Source of the DNA: Acidobacteria bacterium Ga0077522
GTDB taxonomy: Bacteria > Acidobacteriota > Vicinamibacteria > Vicinamibacterales > Vicinamibacteraceae
Length of the DNA: 64,000 nucleotides
Assembly (NCBI GenBank): GCA_001464065.1
Contig: LNDN01000003.1
Location: 1 to 64,000, forward strand
Direction of reading: 5' to 3'
The notes under the pieces are model-generated. The model worked only from the letters and a program-made list of their open reading frames with translations. It did no database searches and was not told the origin of the DNA. Position 1 is the first letter of the stretch, and the number at the start of each line of letters is the position of its first letter. The translations under genes and the position numbers were made by a program. Shown piece after piece: positions 1-10,251 of the stretch.

Positions 1-342
1 CGCGACGTAGTGGCGGGATCCCAGCAGTGCGTCGGCTCGACGAACTCGGCGGCCGTCAGCGGCACGGGCTGCAGGTAGCTGCCGGACTCACCACCGGGCG
101 CCAGTCCGATGCGCTTCATGCGATCGGCAATCCACGCTGCCGCCTTGTCCCCGCCAGACTGCAGGGACCCCCGCCCCTCGAGGCGGTCGTCAGCGAGGGC
201 TTTGGTCGCCTGACGGATGCTGCCGACTGACTCTGCGCACCAGGTCCTGTTCTGCCGGCGACAGTCCGCGCGGCGCCTGGGCCGCCACAGCGGCGATCGA
301 CACCAGCGACAGCGCGGCGCCGACCAGGGCGCGTCGCCACAC
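1..342 (-). pseudogene. M28-family-like peptidase, N-terminal part (runs off left edge), apparent frameshift near 236
   Basis: Minus strand from GTG 342 gives VWRRALVGAALSLVSIAAVAAQAPRGLSPAEQDLV (signal peptide), then in another frame AESVGSIRQATKALADDRLEGRGSLQSGGDKAAAWIADRMKRIGLAPGGESGSYLQPVPLTAAEF, typical of M28 peptidase N-termini. Confidence 0.55.
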
Positions 343-543
343 GGTGGTACTGGGTGTGGTCCGGATCTTCAGGGGTACGCCTCCAGCGCGCTGCCCTGCA
401 GCAGCAGGAGTCAGGTATCGGTGTTTCGGGTTTCGGCACGCTGTCGGGGGCAGCGCCCCGATGATCCCCAGCTCGGCCGGCGCTGGCAATGGCAGATTCA
501 GACACTTGACCCGGACCGGGGCCACCGTCACCATGCCGCTCGC

Positions 544-1914
544 ATGCCTCGACTCGGCCTCACCTTGCTGCTCGTGTGCCTTCTGCCTGCCGGTGTTCGT
601 GCGCAGGAGGCCGACCGCCCGAACGTGGTCGTGATTCTCACCGACGACCAGGGGTATGCCGATGCGTCCGCCTGGGGCGGCACCGACGTCCGCACGCCGA
701 ACCTCGATCGACTCGCCGCCGAGGGCCTGCACTTCAGCCGCATGCGATCCAACGGCACGGTCTGTTCACCGACACGCGCGGCGCTGATGACCGGCCGCGA
801 TGCCGATCGGGTCGGCGTCCCTGGCGTCATCCGCACCGCGCCGGACAACTCCTGGGGACGTCTGGCCCCCGACGCGCCGATGCTGCCGGCGGTGCTGCGG
901 TCGGCCGGCTACCACACGGCCATGGTGGGCAAGTGGCATCTCGGGCTGACGCCGTCCGATGCGCCCAATGCCCGCGGCTTCGATCTGTTTCGCGGCTTTC
1001 TCGGCGACATGATGGACAGCTACACGTCGCACCGGCGCCACGATCAGAACTACCTGCGACACAACGGCGCGCCGATCGAGGCGACCGGCCACGCCACCGA
1101 CCTGTTCACCGAGTGGGCGATCGCGTACCTCCGCGAGCGTGCCTCGGCCGCTGCCGCGACATCGGCCACCACGACGTCGTCGCGGCAGCCGTTCTTCCTG
1201 TATCTCGCCTACAACGCGCCGCACTTCCCCATCGAGCCGCCTGCCGAGTGGGTGGCCCGCGTGCAGGCGCGCGCACCGGACATGCCCGAACTGCGACGCA
1301 AGGCCGTGGCCTTCGACGAGCACCTCGACGCCGCGGTCGGTCGTGTGTTGGCGGCGCTCGACGAGACCGGCCTGGCGCGCGACACGCTGGTCGTCTTCAC
1401 CTCCGACAACGGCGGGTCGCTACCCCACGGCCAGCGCAACGATCCCTGGCGCGGCGGCAAGCAGCAGCACTACGACGGCGGCGTGCGCGTGCCCTTCGCC
1501 GTGCGGTGGCCCGGCCGCGTGACGGCAGGACGCAGGACCGATCACCCCGGGCAGACCTTCGACATCTACGCCACGCTGCTCGACCTGGCCGGCATCGCTC
1601 CCCCTGAGGGCATGGACGCCGTCAGCTTCGCCCCCGTGCTGCGGGGCGAGCCGATGGAGACCTCGACGCGTGCGATGTACTTCGTGCGGCGGGAAGGCGG
1701 AGCGGCCCACGGCGGCAATGCCTACCATGCGATCGTGCGTGGCCCCTGGAAGCTCCTGCAGAACACCCCGTACAGCCCGCTGGAGCTGTATCACCTCGAT
1801 CGCGATCCGCAGGAACGGACCAACCTCGCCGACACCGAACCGGACGTGCTGCGCGACCTGCAGGCGGTCCTGCAGCGGCGCATCCAGCGCGGCGGCGCCG
1901 TCCCCTGGCAGTGA
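544..1914 (+). CDS. Sulfatase (arylsulfatase family), secreted
   Basis: Signal peptide MPRLGLTLLLVCLLPAGVRAQ; PNVVVILTDDQGY; CSPTR formylglycine motif; GKWHLG; start chosen inside the longer ORF 217..1914. Confidence 0.93.
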   Translation: MPRLGLTLLLVCLLPAGVRAQEADRPNVVVILTDDQGYADASAWGGTDVRTPNLDRLAAEGLHFSRMRSNGTVCSPTRAALMTGRDADRVGVPGVIRTAPDNSWGRLAPDAPMLPAVLRSAGYHTAMVGKWHLGLTPSDAPNARGFDLFRGFLGDMMDSYTSHRRHDQNYLRHNGAPIEATGHATDLFTEWAIAYLRERASAAAATSATTTSSRQPFFLYLAYNAPHFPIEPPAEWVARVQARAPDMPELRRKAVAFDEHLDAAVGRVLAALDETGLARDTLVVFTSDNGGSLPHGQRNDPWRGGKQQHYDGGVRVPFAVRWPGRVTAGRRTDHPGQTFDIYATLLDLAGIAPPEGMDAVSFAPVLRGEPMETSTRAMYFVRREGGAAHGGNAYHAIVRGPWKLLQNTPYSPLELYHLDRDPQERTNLADTEPDVLRDLQAVLQRRIQRGGAVPWQ

Positions 1915-1996
1915 GTCGTCGCGGGCACGGCGCCGGGCTCCTGTGTGCGTCAGGTCACTGACGGGCGGGCGAAGGCCGACTACGCTCCGTGGCGCC

Positions 1997-4162
1997 ATGA
2001 GACACGCCACGCGCACGTCGCACGCGTCACGCCCGCCGATCAGGGACGGGTCGTCCGGAATCGGTCACGCGATCGCCCTCAGGATCGGCACGCTGCTGTT
2101 GGCGCTGCTCGTCACGCTCGGCACCGCGGTGGCCGCCACCACGCCACCGGTCCTGTGGACCGTGGGCGGCGCCGACGCGGGCAACGGCGGGGCGGGGCAG
2201 GCCAGCCGCATGGCCGTCGATGCGGCCGGCAACGTCACGGTGATCTCGGGCCCGGCCGGCGGTCGCCTGCTCGCCGTCACCTCGTACACCATCGACGGCG
2301 CGCTGCGCTGGCGCACGACGGTCGCCCCTGTCTCGGGGACGTTCGTCGGCGACTGGGTCGCCTCGACATCGAACGGAGACGTGGTCGCGCTCGGCCACAG
2401 CCTCGACTCTCGCGGCCGCACCTTCGCGGTGACGTTGCTGCGCGTCTCGTCGGCCGGCACGCTCCTGTGGCGGGTCGACTCGGCCGGCACGGTCCTGTCG
2501 TTCGGCCGGCTGCTGGTGGACCCGGCCGGCAACGCGTACTTCCGGTACAACTCGATCCTCTACAAGTACGCGCCATCGGGGGCGCTGCTGTGGTCGGTGC
2601 CGACCTCCGTGCCCGACGGCGCCGGCGCCTTCAGTCCTGATGGCGCCGACCTCGTGTTGACCGGTTCGCCGAGCGGGGGAGCCGTCTGGACCACCGCGGC
2701 GTTCAGCACGGCGACGGGATCCCGCCGGTGGCTGGCGTCGGCGGCCGAAGGCACGGGGGCGCTCGACGTCGCCGTCGATGGCGGACGTGTCTACGTCGCC
2801 GGCCAGGGCGTCACGGGCGCTGGCACGCCGGGCATCGCCTACCACATGACGGTCGTGGCCTACGACCGGGCGACCGGCGCGCGGCTCTGGCGTACCGACA
2901 GGAGACCGGCCGACGCCGCCAGCGCCGCCGGGCTGCGCATGGCGCTCGCGTCCGATGGCAGCCTGGTGGTCACGGGACAGGCGCTGCGCGGGTTCCTCGA
3001 CTGGTACACGGTCGCGCTCGAGACCACCGGCGCCATCCGCTGGGAGGCCGTGCGCGACGGTGGCTTGAACACCGATGAGATTCCGGCCGCCCTCGTGGCA
3101 CTTCCCGACGGCACCACCGTCGTCACCGGCCGCGGCGGGCCGAATCTTCCCGGAGGGTACATCCCCGGCGTCACGGTCGGTTACGACCTCGCCGGTCTGC
3201 CGGTCTGGGAGGCCTTCTCGCCGATGGCGACGGTCTGGGCCGTGGCGCTCCCCACCGGCGACGTGTGTGCCAGTGGTGGCTACGATGCGCTGGTGACCTG
3301 CTGGGCGGTCGGTGCGGCCGTCACGCCGCCTGCGGCGCCGACGGGGCTGACCGTCACGCAGCGGACCGGCGCGCTCGTCCTCGCCTGGCAGGACAACGCG
3401 ACCGACGAGACCGCCTACGTCGTCGAGCGGTCCGAGTTCACCAGCACCGGATGGTCGGCGTACGTCACTCGGGCGACGCTGCCGGTCGGCACCACGACCT
3501 GGGCCGACACCAGCTACCAGGCGCGCTCCTACAACTATCGTGTGCGCGCGACCAACGCGGCCGGCGACTCCCCGTACTCGAACGTCGCCAGCATCGCCAT
3601 CTTCAGCGCCAACGACCCTCCGACGGCGGTCCTCTCGGCGACGCCGTCCTCTGGAGCCGCGCCCCTCGGCGTCACGTTCAACGGCTCGGCCTCCTTCGAC
3701 CTCGGGGGCGTGATCACGGCGTGGACGTGGTCGTTCGGCGATGGCGCGGTCGGCACCGGCGCGATCGTCAGCCACACCTATGCCACCGCGGGGACCTACA
3801 CCGTGACGCTGACCGTGACCGACAACGGTGGCCTCTCGAACGCCGCCACGACGTCGGTGGTCGTCAGCGCGCCGGCGCTGCCATCGGCGCCGACCGGTCT
3901 GACGGCCACGGCGGTGTCCCGCCGGGCGGTTCGGCTGGACTGGACCAACACGGCCGTCGGCCAGATCGACGTGCGCGTCGAGCGCTGCCTCGGGTCCGGG
4001 TGTACGAACTTCGTGCAGATCGCCGTCGTGAGCGGCACCGCCACGACGTTCACCGACACCGGCCGCGCCTCGCGCACGACCTACACCTATCGGGTGCGTG
4101 GGCGCACCGCGGCGGGTGATTCGACGTACTCGAACACGGCGAGCGCCAGGACTGCACGGTGA
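1997..4162 (+). CDS. Secreted beta-propeller (PQQ-like) protein with fibronectin III and PKD domains
   Basis: N-terminal signal; repeated blade-like motifs; PAAPTGLTVTQRTGALVLAWQDNATDETAYVVER (FN3); WSFGDGAVGTGAIVSHTYATAGTYTVTLTVTD (PKD); second FN3 at C-terminus. Confidence 0.85.
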   Translation: MRHATRTSHASRPPIRDGSSGIGHAIALRIGTLLLALLVTLGTAVAATTPPVLWTVGGADAGNGGAGQASRMAVDAAGNVTVISGPAGGRLLAVTSYTIDGALRWRTTVAPVSGTFVGDWVASTSNGDVVALGHSLDSRGRTFAVTLLRVSSAGTLLWRVDSAGTVLSFGRLLVDPAGNAYFRYNSILYKYAPSGALLWSVPTSVPDGAGAFSPDGADLVLTGSPSGGAVWTTAAFSTATGSRRWLASAAEGTGALDVAVDGGRVYVAGQGVTGAGTPGIAYHMTVVAYDRATGARLWRTDRRPADAASAAGLRMALASDGSLVVTGQALRGFLDWYTVALETTGAIRWEAVRDGGLNTDEIPAALVALPDGTTVVTGRGGPNLPGGYIPGVTVGYDLAGLPVWEAFSPMATVWAVALPTGDVCASGGYDALVTCWAVGAAVTPPAAPTGLTVTQRTGALVLAWQDNATDETAYVVERSEFTSTGWSAYVTRATLPVGTTTWADTSYQARSYNYRVRATNAAGDSPYSNVASIAIFSANDPPTAVLSATPSSGAAPLGVTFNGSASFDLGGVITAWTWSFGDGAVGTGAIVSHTYATAGTYTVTLTVTDNGGLSNAATTSVVVSAPALPSAPTGLTATAVSRRAVRLDWTNTAVGQIDVRVERCLGSGCTNFVQIAVVSGTATTFTDTGRASRTTYTYRVRGRTAAGDSTYSNTASARTAR

Positions 4163-4253
4163 CGGCCGCCCTCCGCACCTCCCGGGTCGGCGAGATCCGG
4201 GCGGTGTGAGGGCGCCCCTATATCAGGCACGTCGGGGCGGCCCCTCATGAGGC

Positions 4254-5021
4254 GTGCTCACGCCGATCGCCATCCGACACCTGCTCGATGTCTACCCCGT
4301 GCTGCACGGGCTCGCGCCCCACGATCTCGCGGCCCTGGCCAGCGGAGCGACGGACCTCGCGTTCGCCCCCGGCGCCGCGGTGTTTCGCGAGGGTGACGAC
4401 GATCTGCCGCTGGTCCTGCTCCGGCGAGGCCACGTGCGCGTGTCACGCGCGCTGCCCACGGGCCAGCGTCTGACGGTCTATCACGTCGGCCCCGGCGCCT
4501 TCTGCGCGGTGAACGCGGCGCTCGTCTTCGGCGGCGGCCAGTCGCCGGCCAGTGGCCATGCCATCGACGACGTGTCCGCCGTGGCCCTGCCGCGACCGCT
4601 CGCCAACGGGCTGCTCGCGCGCTGCCACGCGTTTCGCCAGGCCGTGTTCGCGGCCTTCTCGACCCGCATGGACGCGCTGTTCTCGTTCGTCGACGATCTC
4701 GCCATCCACTCGCTCGATCGACGGCTGGCGACCCTGCTGCTCGCGCGTGCGCCCATCGTCGACGCCACGCATCAGACCCTGGCCGACGAACTCGGCACCG
4801 TGCGGGAGGTGGTCAGTCGCATCCTGCATCGCTTTGCGACCGACGGGCTGATCCGGCAGTCGCGGGCCCGGGTCGAGGTGCTCGATCGCGCCGGCCTGGG
4901 CCACGTCGCCGGTCGCCCGGACATGCCGCTTCCCACGCGCTGTTCGACGACCGCCGCCCTCGTCATCGATCGCACCCACTCGGTGACGCCAGTCACAGAC
5001 GCGGGCTGCGAAGTTCGCTAG
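4254..5021 (+). CDS. Crp/Fnr-family transcriptional regulator
   Basis: Cyclic-nucleotide-binding-like N-terminus (FREGDDDLPLVLLRRGHVRVSRALPTGQRLTVYHVGPGAFCAVNAAL) and HTH LADELGTVREVVSRILHRFATDGLI; GTG start. Confidence 0.88.
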   Translation: MLTPIAIRHLLDVYPVLHGLAPHDLAALASGATDLAFAPGAAVFREGDDDLPLVLLRRGHVRVSRALPTGQRLTVYHVGPGAFCAVNAALVFGGGQSPASGHAIDDVSAVALPRPLANGLLARCHAFRQAVFAAFSTRMDALFSFVDDLAIHSLDRRLATLLLARAPIVDATHQTLADELGTVREVVSRILHRFATDGLIRQSRARVEVLDRAGLGHVAGRPDMPLPTRCSTTAALVIDRTHSVTPVTDAGCEVR

Positions 5022-5049
5022 CGTGCATCCGCAGCCCCTGGAGGCCTTC

Positions 5050-6447
5050 ATGTCATACGCAGTCATCAGCAGTTCCGCGCGCGTCTTCCTGCAAGGGCGG
5101 TCGATTCTGGCCGCCGGCATCGTCGTCACCGCCGTGGTCGCCCTGTCGGCCACGCGGCTCGAGGCCCAGACCGCCGTCAACGGTCAGATCGCCTACGTCG
5201 CGTCTGGACCGTCCACCATCCCGTTCGGCCCGCCGACGCAGACCGACATCTGGGTCATGAACGCGGACGGGTCCAACCCGCGCAACCTGACCAACACCAG
5301 CGAGGTGGACGAGTTCACGCCCGCCTGGTCGCCCGACGGCACTCGCATCGCCTACATCTCGGATGCCTTCACCCAGACGCTGTCGGTCATGAACGCCGAC
5401 GGCAGCAACCAGACGCCCATCGCGACCGGCGCGACGTTCCCCACCTGGAATCCGGCCGGCACCGAGATCGCCTATGTGCGCGGGCGGGATGGCCTTCCCG
5501 TCAACATCGTCATCCGCACGCTGGCCACCGGCGCCGAGCGTGACGTGACGGGGCCCGTCGACTTCGGCAACGGCGTCTTCATCGACGTCGACGAACTCGA
5601 GCCGTCGTGGTCGCCGGCGGGCGATCGCATCGCCTTCACCAGCGTGCGACCCGAGACCATGCTCAACCCGGTGACGGGCGAGCCCGAGGTGGCGGCGCAG
5701 TACGAGATCATCACCGTGAACGTCGACGGCACCGATGAGCGGGTCGTCAGCCGAGGGGACCCGGGCAGCGATCGCGCCCAGTTCCTCGAGGAAGACCGGT
5801 CGCCGTCGTGGTCACCTGATGGCCGCCTCGTCGTCTTCATGAGCCAGAGCCAGGCACAGGGCTGCTGCGGCCCATGGCAGCTGTGGGCGGTCGGCGACGA
5901 TGGCACCGGGGCGACGAACCTGACCAACGACGACACGTTCAACGACCTGTACCCGACGTGGTCGCCTGATGGGACGCTGATCCTGTTCACGCGTGTCGAC
6001 GGCGGTGGCTCCAACCTGTACACCATGCCCGCGCCCACGGCGCCTGTGCCTGCGGCCGCGCTCGGCGCGCGGATGGCCGTGGCCCTCGATGCGCCGGCAC
6101 TCACCGCCGCGAGTGGCCCGGCCACGCCGCTCACGTTCGACGGCAACGCCCAGGACGGCGTCTGGGCGCCCGCGCCGCCGCCTGGACCGGCGGGGTTCAC
6201 GCTGACGGTGACCATCCAGGCGAGGCCCGGCGCCGACGGCAGCGTCGTCAGCCTGCCGCGCGGCATCGTGTGCGGCAGCGACTGCTCGGAGTCCTACGAC
6301 GATGGGAGCTATGTGGTGCTGTTCGCGGTGGCGAAGCGCGGCACCCGGTTCACCGGCTGGTCCGGCGCGTGCCACGGGGCACTGCCGGTGTGCGTGGTGA
6401 AGATGGACCAGGCGCGCACGGCCGTCGCCTCGTTCCGACGACGGTAA
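5050..6447 (+). CDS. TolB/PD40-like WD40 beta-propeller secreted protein
   Basis: Repeated IWVMNADGSNPRNLTNTS...PAWSPDGTRIAYIS motifs; C-terminal Cys-containing bacterial repeat; GGAG upstream of ATG 5050. Confidence 0.85.
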   Translation: MSYAVISSSARVFLQGRSILAAGIVVTAVVALSATRLEAQTAVNGQIAYVASGPSTIPFGPPTQTDIWVMNADGSNPRNLTNTSEVDEFTPAWSPDGTRIAYISDAFTQTLSVMNADGSNQTPIATGATFPTWNPAGTEIAYVRGRDGLPVNIVIRTLATGAERDVTGPVDFGNGVFIDVDELEPSWSPAGDRIAFTSVRPETMLNPVTGEPEVAAQYEIITVNVDGTDERVVSRGDPGSDRAQFLEEDRSPSWSPDGRLVVFMSQSQAQGCCGPWQLWAVGDDGTGATNLTNDDTFNDLYPTWSPDGTLILFTRVDGGGSNLYTMPAPTAPVPAAALGARMAVALDAPALTAASGPATPLTFDGNAQDGVWAPAPPPGPAGFTLTVTIQARPGADGSVVSLPRGIVCGSDCSESYDDGSYVVLFAVAKRGTRFTGWSGACHGALPVCVVKMDQARTAVASFRRR

Positions 6448-6495
6448 CTGGGAGCGCTGGGTAGCGCCCGGAATACTCCCCACCGGGGCGACCCG

Positions 6496-6527
6496 CCGGT
6501 GCACTCGTTTCAAAACGAGTGCACCGG
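6496..6527. repeat. Perfect inverted repeat, 15-bp arms, 2-nt centre
   Basis: CCGGTGCACTCGTTT-CA-AAACGAGTGCACCGG between the PD40 protein and the PEP-CTERM gene. Confidence 0.85.
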
Positions 6528-6634
6528 TCGTGTGGACGGCTTTACCACCGCCGTCCTCGTCGGTCCGATGCGGCTGCCGCGCTGAGTCGTCCGGCGGTGT
6601 TCGAGGCAGGCCGGAATGGCGTAGACTCCCGGCC

Positions 6635-7339
6635 ATGTTCCACCGACGTCTGATCCTGCCCCTCGTGCTCCTGCTCGGCGCGGCGCCTTCGGTCGTCCAC
6701 GCGTCGAGTCTCAGTATCCAGACCCTGAGCTTCGGCGGCATCGTCGACTCGATTGGCGCGACGCGTTTCGATCCGACACTCGGGACGCTGGACAGCGTCG
6801 GTGTGACCATCAACGGGGTGCTGACTGCCAGCGGGATGGCACCGCCGGTTGCCGGGACGGCCGGGCCCTATCTCTTCGCGGTGAGCGTCGAGCAGCGGTT
6901 CGGCGTATCGGCCGCTGAGCTCTTCGAGTTTGGCAGCCCCGCCCAGTTCCGGCTGGACGGTGTGAGCGCCGCTGCAGGCCAGCCGTTCACGCTGGTCGTG
7001 CCCTTCACGTATACCTTCACCTTCACGTCGCTGAGCGACATCCTCGGCTTCGTGCTGCCCGGTTTCAGCGGCCCGACGGTCCCGCCGGTCACGGTGAACG
7101 GGCAGCGCGCGGACTTCGTCGGCGATCCGGCCGTGCCTGGCGTGATCACCCTGACCCACGTCGGCACAGGTGTGGCCGTCACCGGCCCCGTGCCGGTGGT
7201 CACATCCGTCAGCAGTCAGGGCGCGATGATCCTCGAGTATCGCTATACGCCCGCGGATCCGTCGGTGCCTGAACCCGCCACCGCGCTGCTGCTCATGGGC
7301 GGGCTCTGGTTCGTGGTCCGGCGTCGCCGCGCGTCCTGA
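6635..7339 (+). CDS. PEP-CTERM sorting domain-containing protein
   Basis: Signal peptide; C-terminus VPEPATALLLMGGLWFVVRRRRAS. Confidence 0.9.
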   Translation: MFHRRLILPLVLLLGAAPSVVHASSLSIQTLSFGGIVDSIGATRFDPTLGTLDSVGVTINGVLTASGMAPPVAGTAGPYLFAVSVEQRFGVSAAELFEFGSPAQFRLDGVSAAAGQPFTLVVPFTYTFTFTSLSDILGFVLPGFSGPTVPPVTVNGQRADFVGDPAVPGVITLTHVGTGVAVTGPVPVVTSVSSQGAMILEYRYTPADPSVPEPATALLLMGGLWFVVRRRRAS

Positions 7340-7392
7340 CGCGTCCTGCGGCACGCCGCGCGGCGGCGGTGTCCTCGGTCGGCGAAGGGCGG

Positions 7393-7573
7393 TTCGCCCT
7401 CAGCGCGCGCCGGCGATCGTGTAGTCGACCAGCACCCCGCCGACGAAGCGCGCCGTGACCTGCTGGCCGTCCGTGGCGTACTGCCGCACCACGACCTCGA
7501 GGCGTCCGTCGGCGCGCTGGCATGGTAGTGCCAGGTGTCGTCGGTCGCCAGCGGCCACAGCACTCCCTTTGGT
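7393..7573 (-). pseudogene. 3' remnant of an unidentified coding sequence
   Basis: LWPLATDDTWHY in one frame, then RADGRLEVVVRQYATDGQQVTARFVGGVLVDYTIAGAR-stop in another; no start codon; abuts the stop of the next gene. Confidence 0.35.
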
Positions 7574-8197
7574 CTAGGACACCAACCGCCGCGTGTTCGC
7601 ATGTGCCTCGCGCCTCCCCAGCGCGGCCCGCATCGTCGCCTGCGCCAGGCGCTCACAGACGTCGGTCCACGCCCGCCCCAGCTGATCACCAGTGACCTCG
7701 GAGGCCTCGAACCTCGCGGCGCACTCCCGGCGCCACTCGGCCCCGGCCCGAGCGACGACCCACTGCTCGTACGCGGCCATCCAGCGAAGCGCCTTCAGGG
7801 CGGACCACCAGGCCGGCAACTGCCGGCCGGCGGCCTCGTGTGGCGGCAGGTCCTGCAGGCACCACACCTGCCGCAGCGCCTCGGTGTCCGCGACCGTTCG
7901 GGGCGTCGGGTCGTACCGCGGCAGCAGCACGCTCAGACCTGGCGACGGGACGCAGGCGACGCCGAAGCCCCACAGCACCAACCAGCCGCCACCGTCGAGT
8001 GCCACGTGGTATGCCGCCGAGCGCGAGTCCGAGGGGACGCGCGGCGGCACGCGGCGTGCGCCGTGCGCGACGAGCAGGTTCTCGTGGTGATGGCGGATGT
8101 CGCACCCCCAGCACCACAGCTGCTGATTCATCAACAGGCGGATCTCCCGACGGAGCGCTGACGGCGGCAGGCCTGTGGACGACGGCAGTGCGGACAT
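7574..8197 (-). CDS. Hypothetical protein
   Basis: ORF MSALPSSTGLPPSALRREIRLLMNQQLWCWGCDIRHHHENLLVAHGARRVP...; start inside the longer ORF 7574..9349. Confidence 0.65.
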   Translation of the reverse strand: MSALPSSTGLPPSALRREIRLLMNQQLWCWGCDIRHHHENLLVAHGARRVPPRVPSDSRSAAYHVALDGGGWLVLWGFGVACVPSPGLSVLLPRYDPTPRTVADTEALRQVWCLQDLPPHEAAGRQLPAWWSALKALRWMAAYEQWVVARAGAEWRRECAARFEASEVTGDQLGRAWTDVCERLAQATMRAALGRREAHANTRRLVS

Positions 8198-8328
8198 GTC
8201 GGCAGCACATCCCAGGCCGGCGGACGGCCGCGAGCAGATTCCGACGAATGGCGCCGCGACCACGACCGCCTGTCGCCGCCGAGCGGCGAGCGGCGCGGTC
8301 GACGTGCGACGTTCAGCAGATGCGCCAG

Positions 8329-9444
8329 CTACGGCGACACGGACAGGAACAGATACGTGGCGAGCAGCGACAGGTGGACGCCGGCCTGCAGCAGCGTGGC
8401 GCGCCCGGGCACGACCGTCAGCACCGACACCACCGCCGTCAGCGCCAGCAGCACCAGGTGCACGCTGCCCAGGCCCAGATGCAGCGGACTCGGCAGCCAC
8501 GGCGACACCAGCGCCATGACCGGAATGGTCAAGCCGATGCTGGCCATCGCCGATCCGTACGCCAGGTTCAGGCTGATTTGCAGCTTTCGGACGCGTGCCG
8601 CTCGCACCGCCGCCACCGTCTCCGGCAGCAGGATCAGCAGCGCGATCACCACCCCCACCACCGCGAGCGGCATGCCTGCGGCGAGGACGCCGCGCTCCAC
8701 CGCGGGCGACACCAGCTTGGCCGATCCCACCACGGCGACCAGCGCCACCAGCAGCAACGCCAGCGAGATACCCGCGACCCGCGCCGACGGTCGCTCGACA
8801 TGCGTATCGTCTGGCAGTGGGGCCCCCTCGTCGGTGGTCGGCAGGAAGTAGTCGCGGTGACGTCCCGTCTGCACGATGACAAACAGGCTGTAGAGCGCCA
8901 GCGAAATCACGGCGGCGAAGACCAGTTGCGTCGGCGAGAACACCGGGCCCTGCGCACTGGACGTGAAGGTCGGCAGCACGAGCGCCAGCGTCGCCAGCGT
9001 CGTCACCGTGGCCATCGCCGCGCCGGCGCCCTCGGCGCTGAACTGCGCGACGTTCTGTCTGATCGTGCCGGCCAGCAGCGAGAGGCCGACGATGCCGTTG
9101 CACGTGATCATCACCGCCGCGAACACCGTGTCCCGGGCCAGCGTCGCGGCATCGCCGCCACCACTGAACATCAGCGTGACGATGAGCGCCACTTCGATGA
9201 CGGTGACGGCGACCGCGAGGACGAGCGAGCCGTAGGGTTCTCCCACGCGCAGCGCCACCACCTCCGCGTGGTGGACGGCGGCCAGCACCGCGCCCCCAAG
9301 GAGCGCCCCAATCAACGCCACCGCCAGCAGCGGCAGGTCGCGTCCCCACGCGACGGGGACGGCCAGGGCGGTCACGATGGGCAGCAGCGTTGTCCAGCTC
9401 GTCGGTGAGACACGGGAGACATCGACCATTCCCCAGTGTTTCAC
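8329..9444 (-). CDS. Calcium/proton (sodium/calcium) exchanger, ChaA/CaCA family
   Basis: About 10 hydrophobic segments; two related motifs, GEPYGSLVLAVAVTVIEVALIV and NLAYGSAMASIGLTIPVMA. Confidence 0.9.
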   Translation of the reverse strand: MKHWGMVDVSRVSPTSWTTLLPIVTALAVPVAWGRDLPLLAVALIGALLGGAVLAAVHHAEVVALRVGEPYGSLVLAVAVTVIEVALIVTLMFSGGGDAATLARDTVFAAVMITCNGIVGLSLLAGTIRQNVAQFSAEGAGAAMATVTTLATLALVLPTFTSSAQGPVFSPTQLVFAAVISLALYSLFVIVQTGRHRDYFLPTTDEGAPLPDDTHVERPSARVAGISLALLLVALVAVVGSAKLVSPAVERGVLAAGMPLAVVGVVIALLILLPETVAAVRAARVRKLQISLNLAYGSAMASIGLTIPVMALVSPWLPSPLHLGLGSVHLVLLALTAVVSVLTVVPGRATLLQAGVHLSLLATYLFLSVSP

Positions 9445-9553
9445 GAGCGACCCACTCTGGTCGCGTGTGCCATGCCTTACGTGTCGGGAAGGACGCGCAC
9501 GTCTGAGGCTGCCCGGGAACCAGCGAGCCTCAGCCGTAAGGAGAGGGTTCAGC

Positions 9554-10018
9554 TCAGCGGCAGACGATGTCGCCGTCGTCGACGGCGCGGCCGATCAGGG
9601 CGCCGGCGCCGGCGCCGAGCAGGGTGCCCAGCGTCTTGGATCCGCCAGGGGCGATGACATGCCCCAGCACACCCCCGGCGAGACCACCGACGATCAAACC
9701 CGTGGTGCCATCGTCGCGCCGGCAGTAGTACCGGTTGTCCGAGCCGCGGTAGATCATGTCGCTGCGCCCCATGCGGCGCGGCCGGTAGCGCCGGTCATCC
9801 CGGCGGTAGTACTGCGCCGCATCCCAGCCACTGTAGCGGGCGTCGTAGCGCGGTCCGCCCCAGTCGCGGCGGTCGTCGTAGCGGTCGCGTCGATCGTCCC
9901 GGCGATCGTAGCGGTCGTCATAGCGATCGCGACGGTCACGGCGCTGGTCGTCGTCAGCCCTGACCGGCGTGGCCTGGAGAGCGATGACCGAGGCCAGGAG
10001 CGCTGCCACGGTTGCCAT
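9554..10018 (-). CDS. Glycine-zipper protein with Arg/Asp-rich region
   Basis: Signal peptide MATVAALLASVIALQATPVRA; RRDRRDRYDD repeats; GLIVGGLAGGVLGHVIAPGGSKTLGTLLGAGAGALIGRAVD. Confidence 0.8.
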   Translation of the reverse strand: MATVAALLASVIALQATPVRADDDQRRDRRDRYDDRYDRRDDRRDRYDDRRDWGGPRYDARYSGWDAAQYYRRDDRRYRPRRMGRSDMIYRGSDNRYYCRRDDGTTGLIVGGLAGGVLGHVIAPGGSKTLGTLLGAGAGALIGRAVDDGDIVCR

Positions 10019-10251
10019 TCTGATGCGATGCACGTCGACCTCTCGTTCGGCGGTCCCGATTGACCTTGCCCCGGGGAGTGCAAGCGATGTGCCGGCTGTG
10101 CGACGACGAGAACGACCAGCCGGGGGCTTCCGGACGACCCGAGTGGCCCCTCGGGAGGACGCCTCGCCGCGAGATCCGTCCTCGTTGGCGGAAACAGGGA
10201 TGTGTGCCACACACGACAGCGGATGGCCCAGGGCGCCGATACGCTGCGGCC

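Noticed and set aside
2027-3775. 582-aa minus-strand ORF
   Set aside because: Antisense to the FN3/PKD propeller gene; highly biased composition.
7840-9408. 522-aa plus-strand ORF
   Set aside because: Antisense to the Ca/H exchanger; His/Arg/Gln-rich, no domain.
9850-9960. Short repeats around gcgatcgtagcggtcg, considered as CRISPR or iterons
   Set aside because: They encode the RRDRRDRYDD repeats of the glycine-zipper protein; spacing follows codons and there are no unique spacers.
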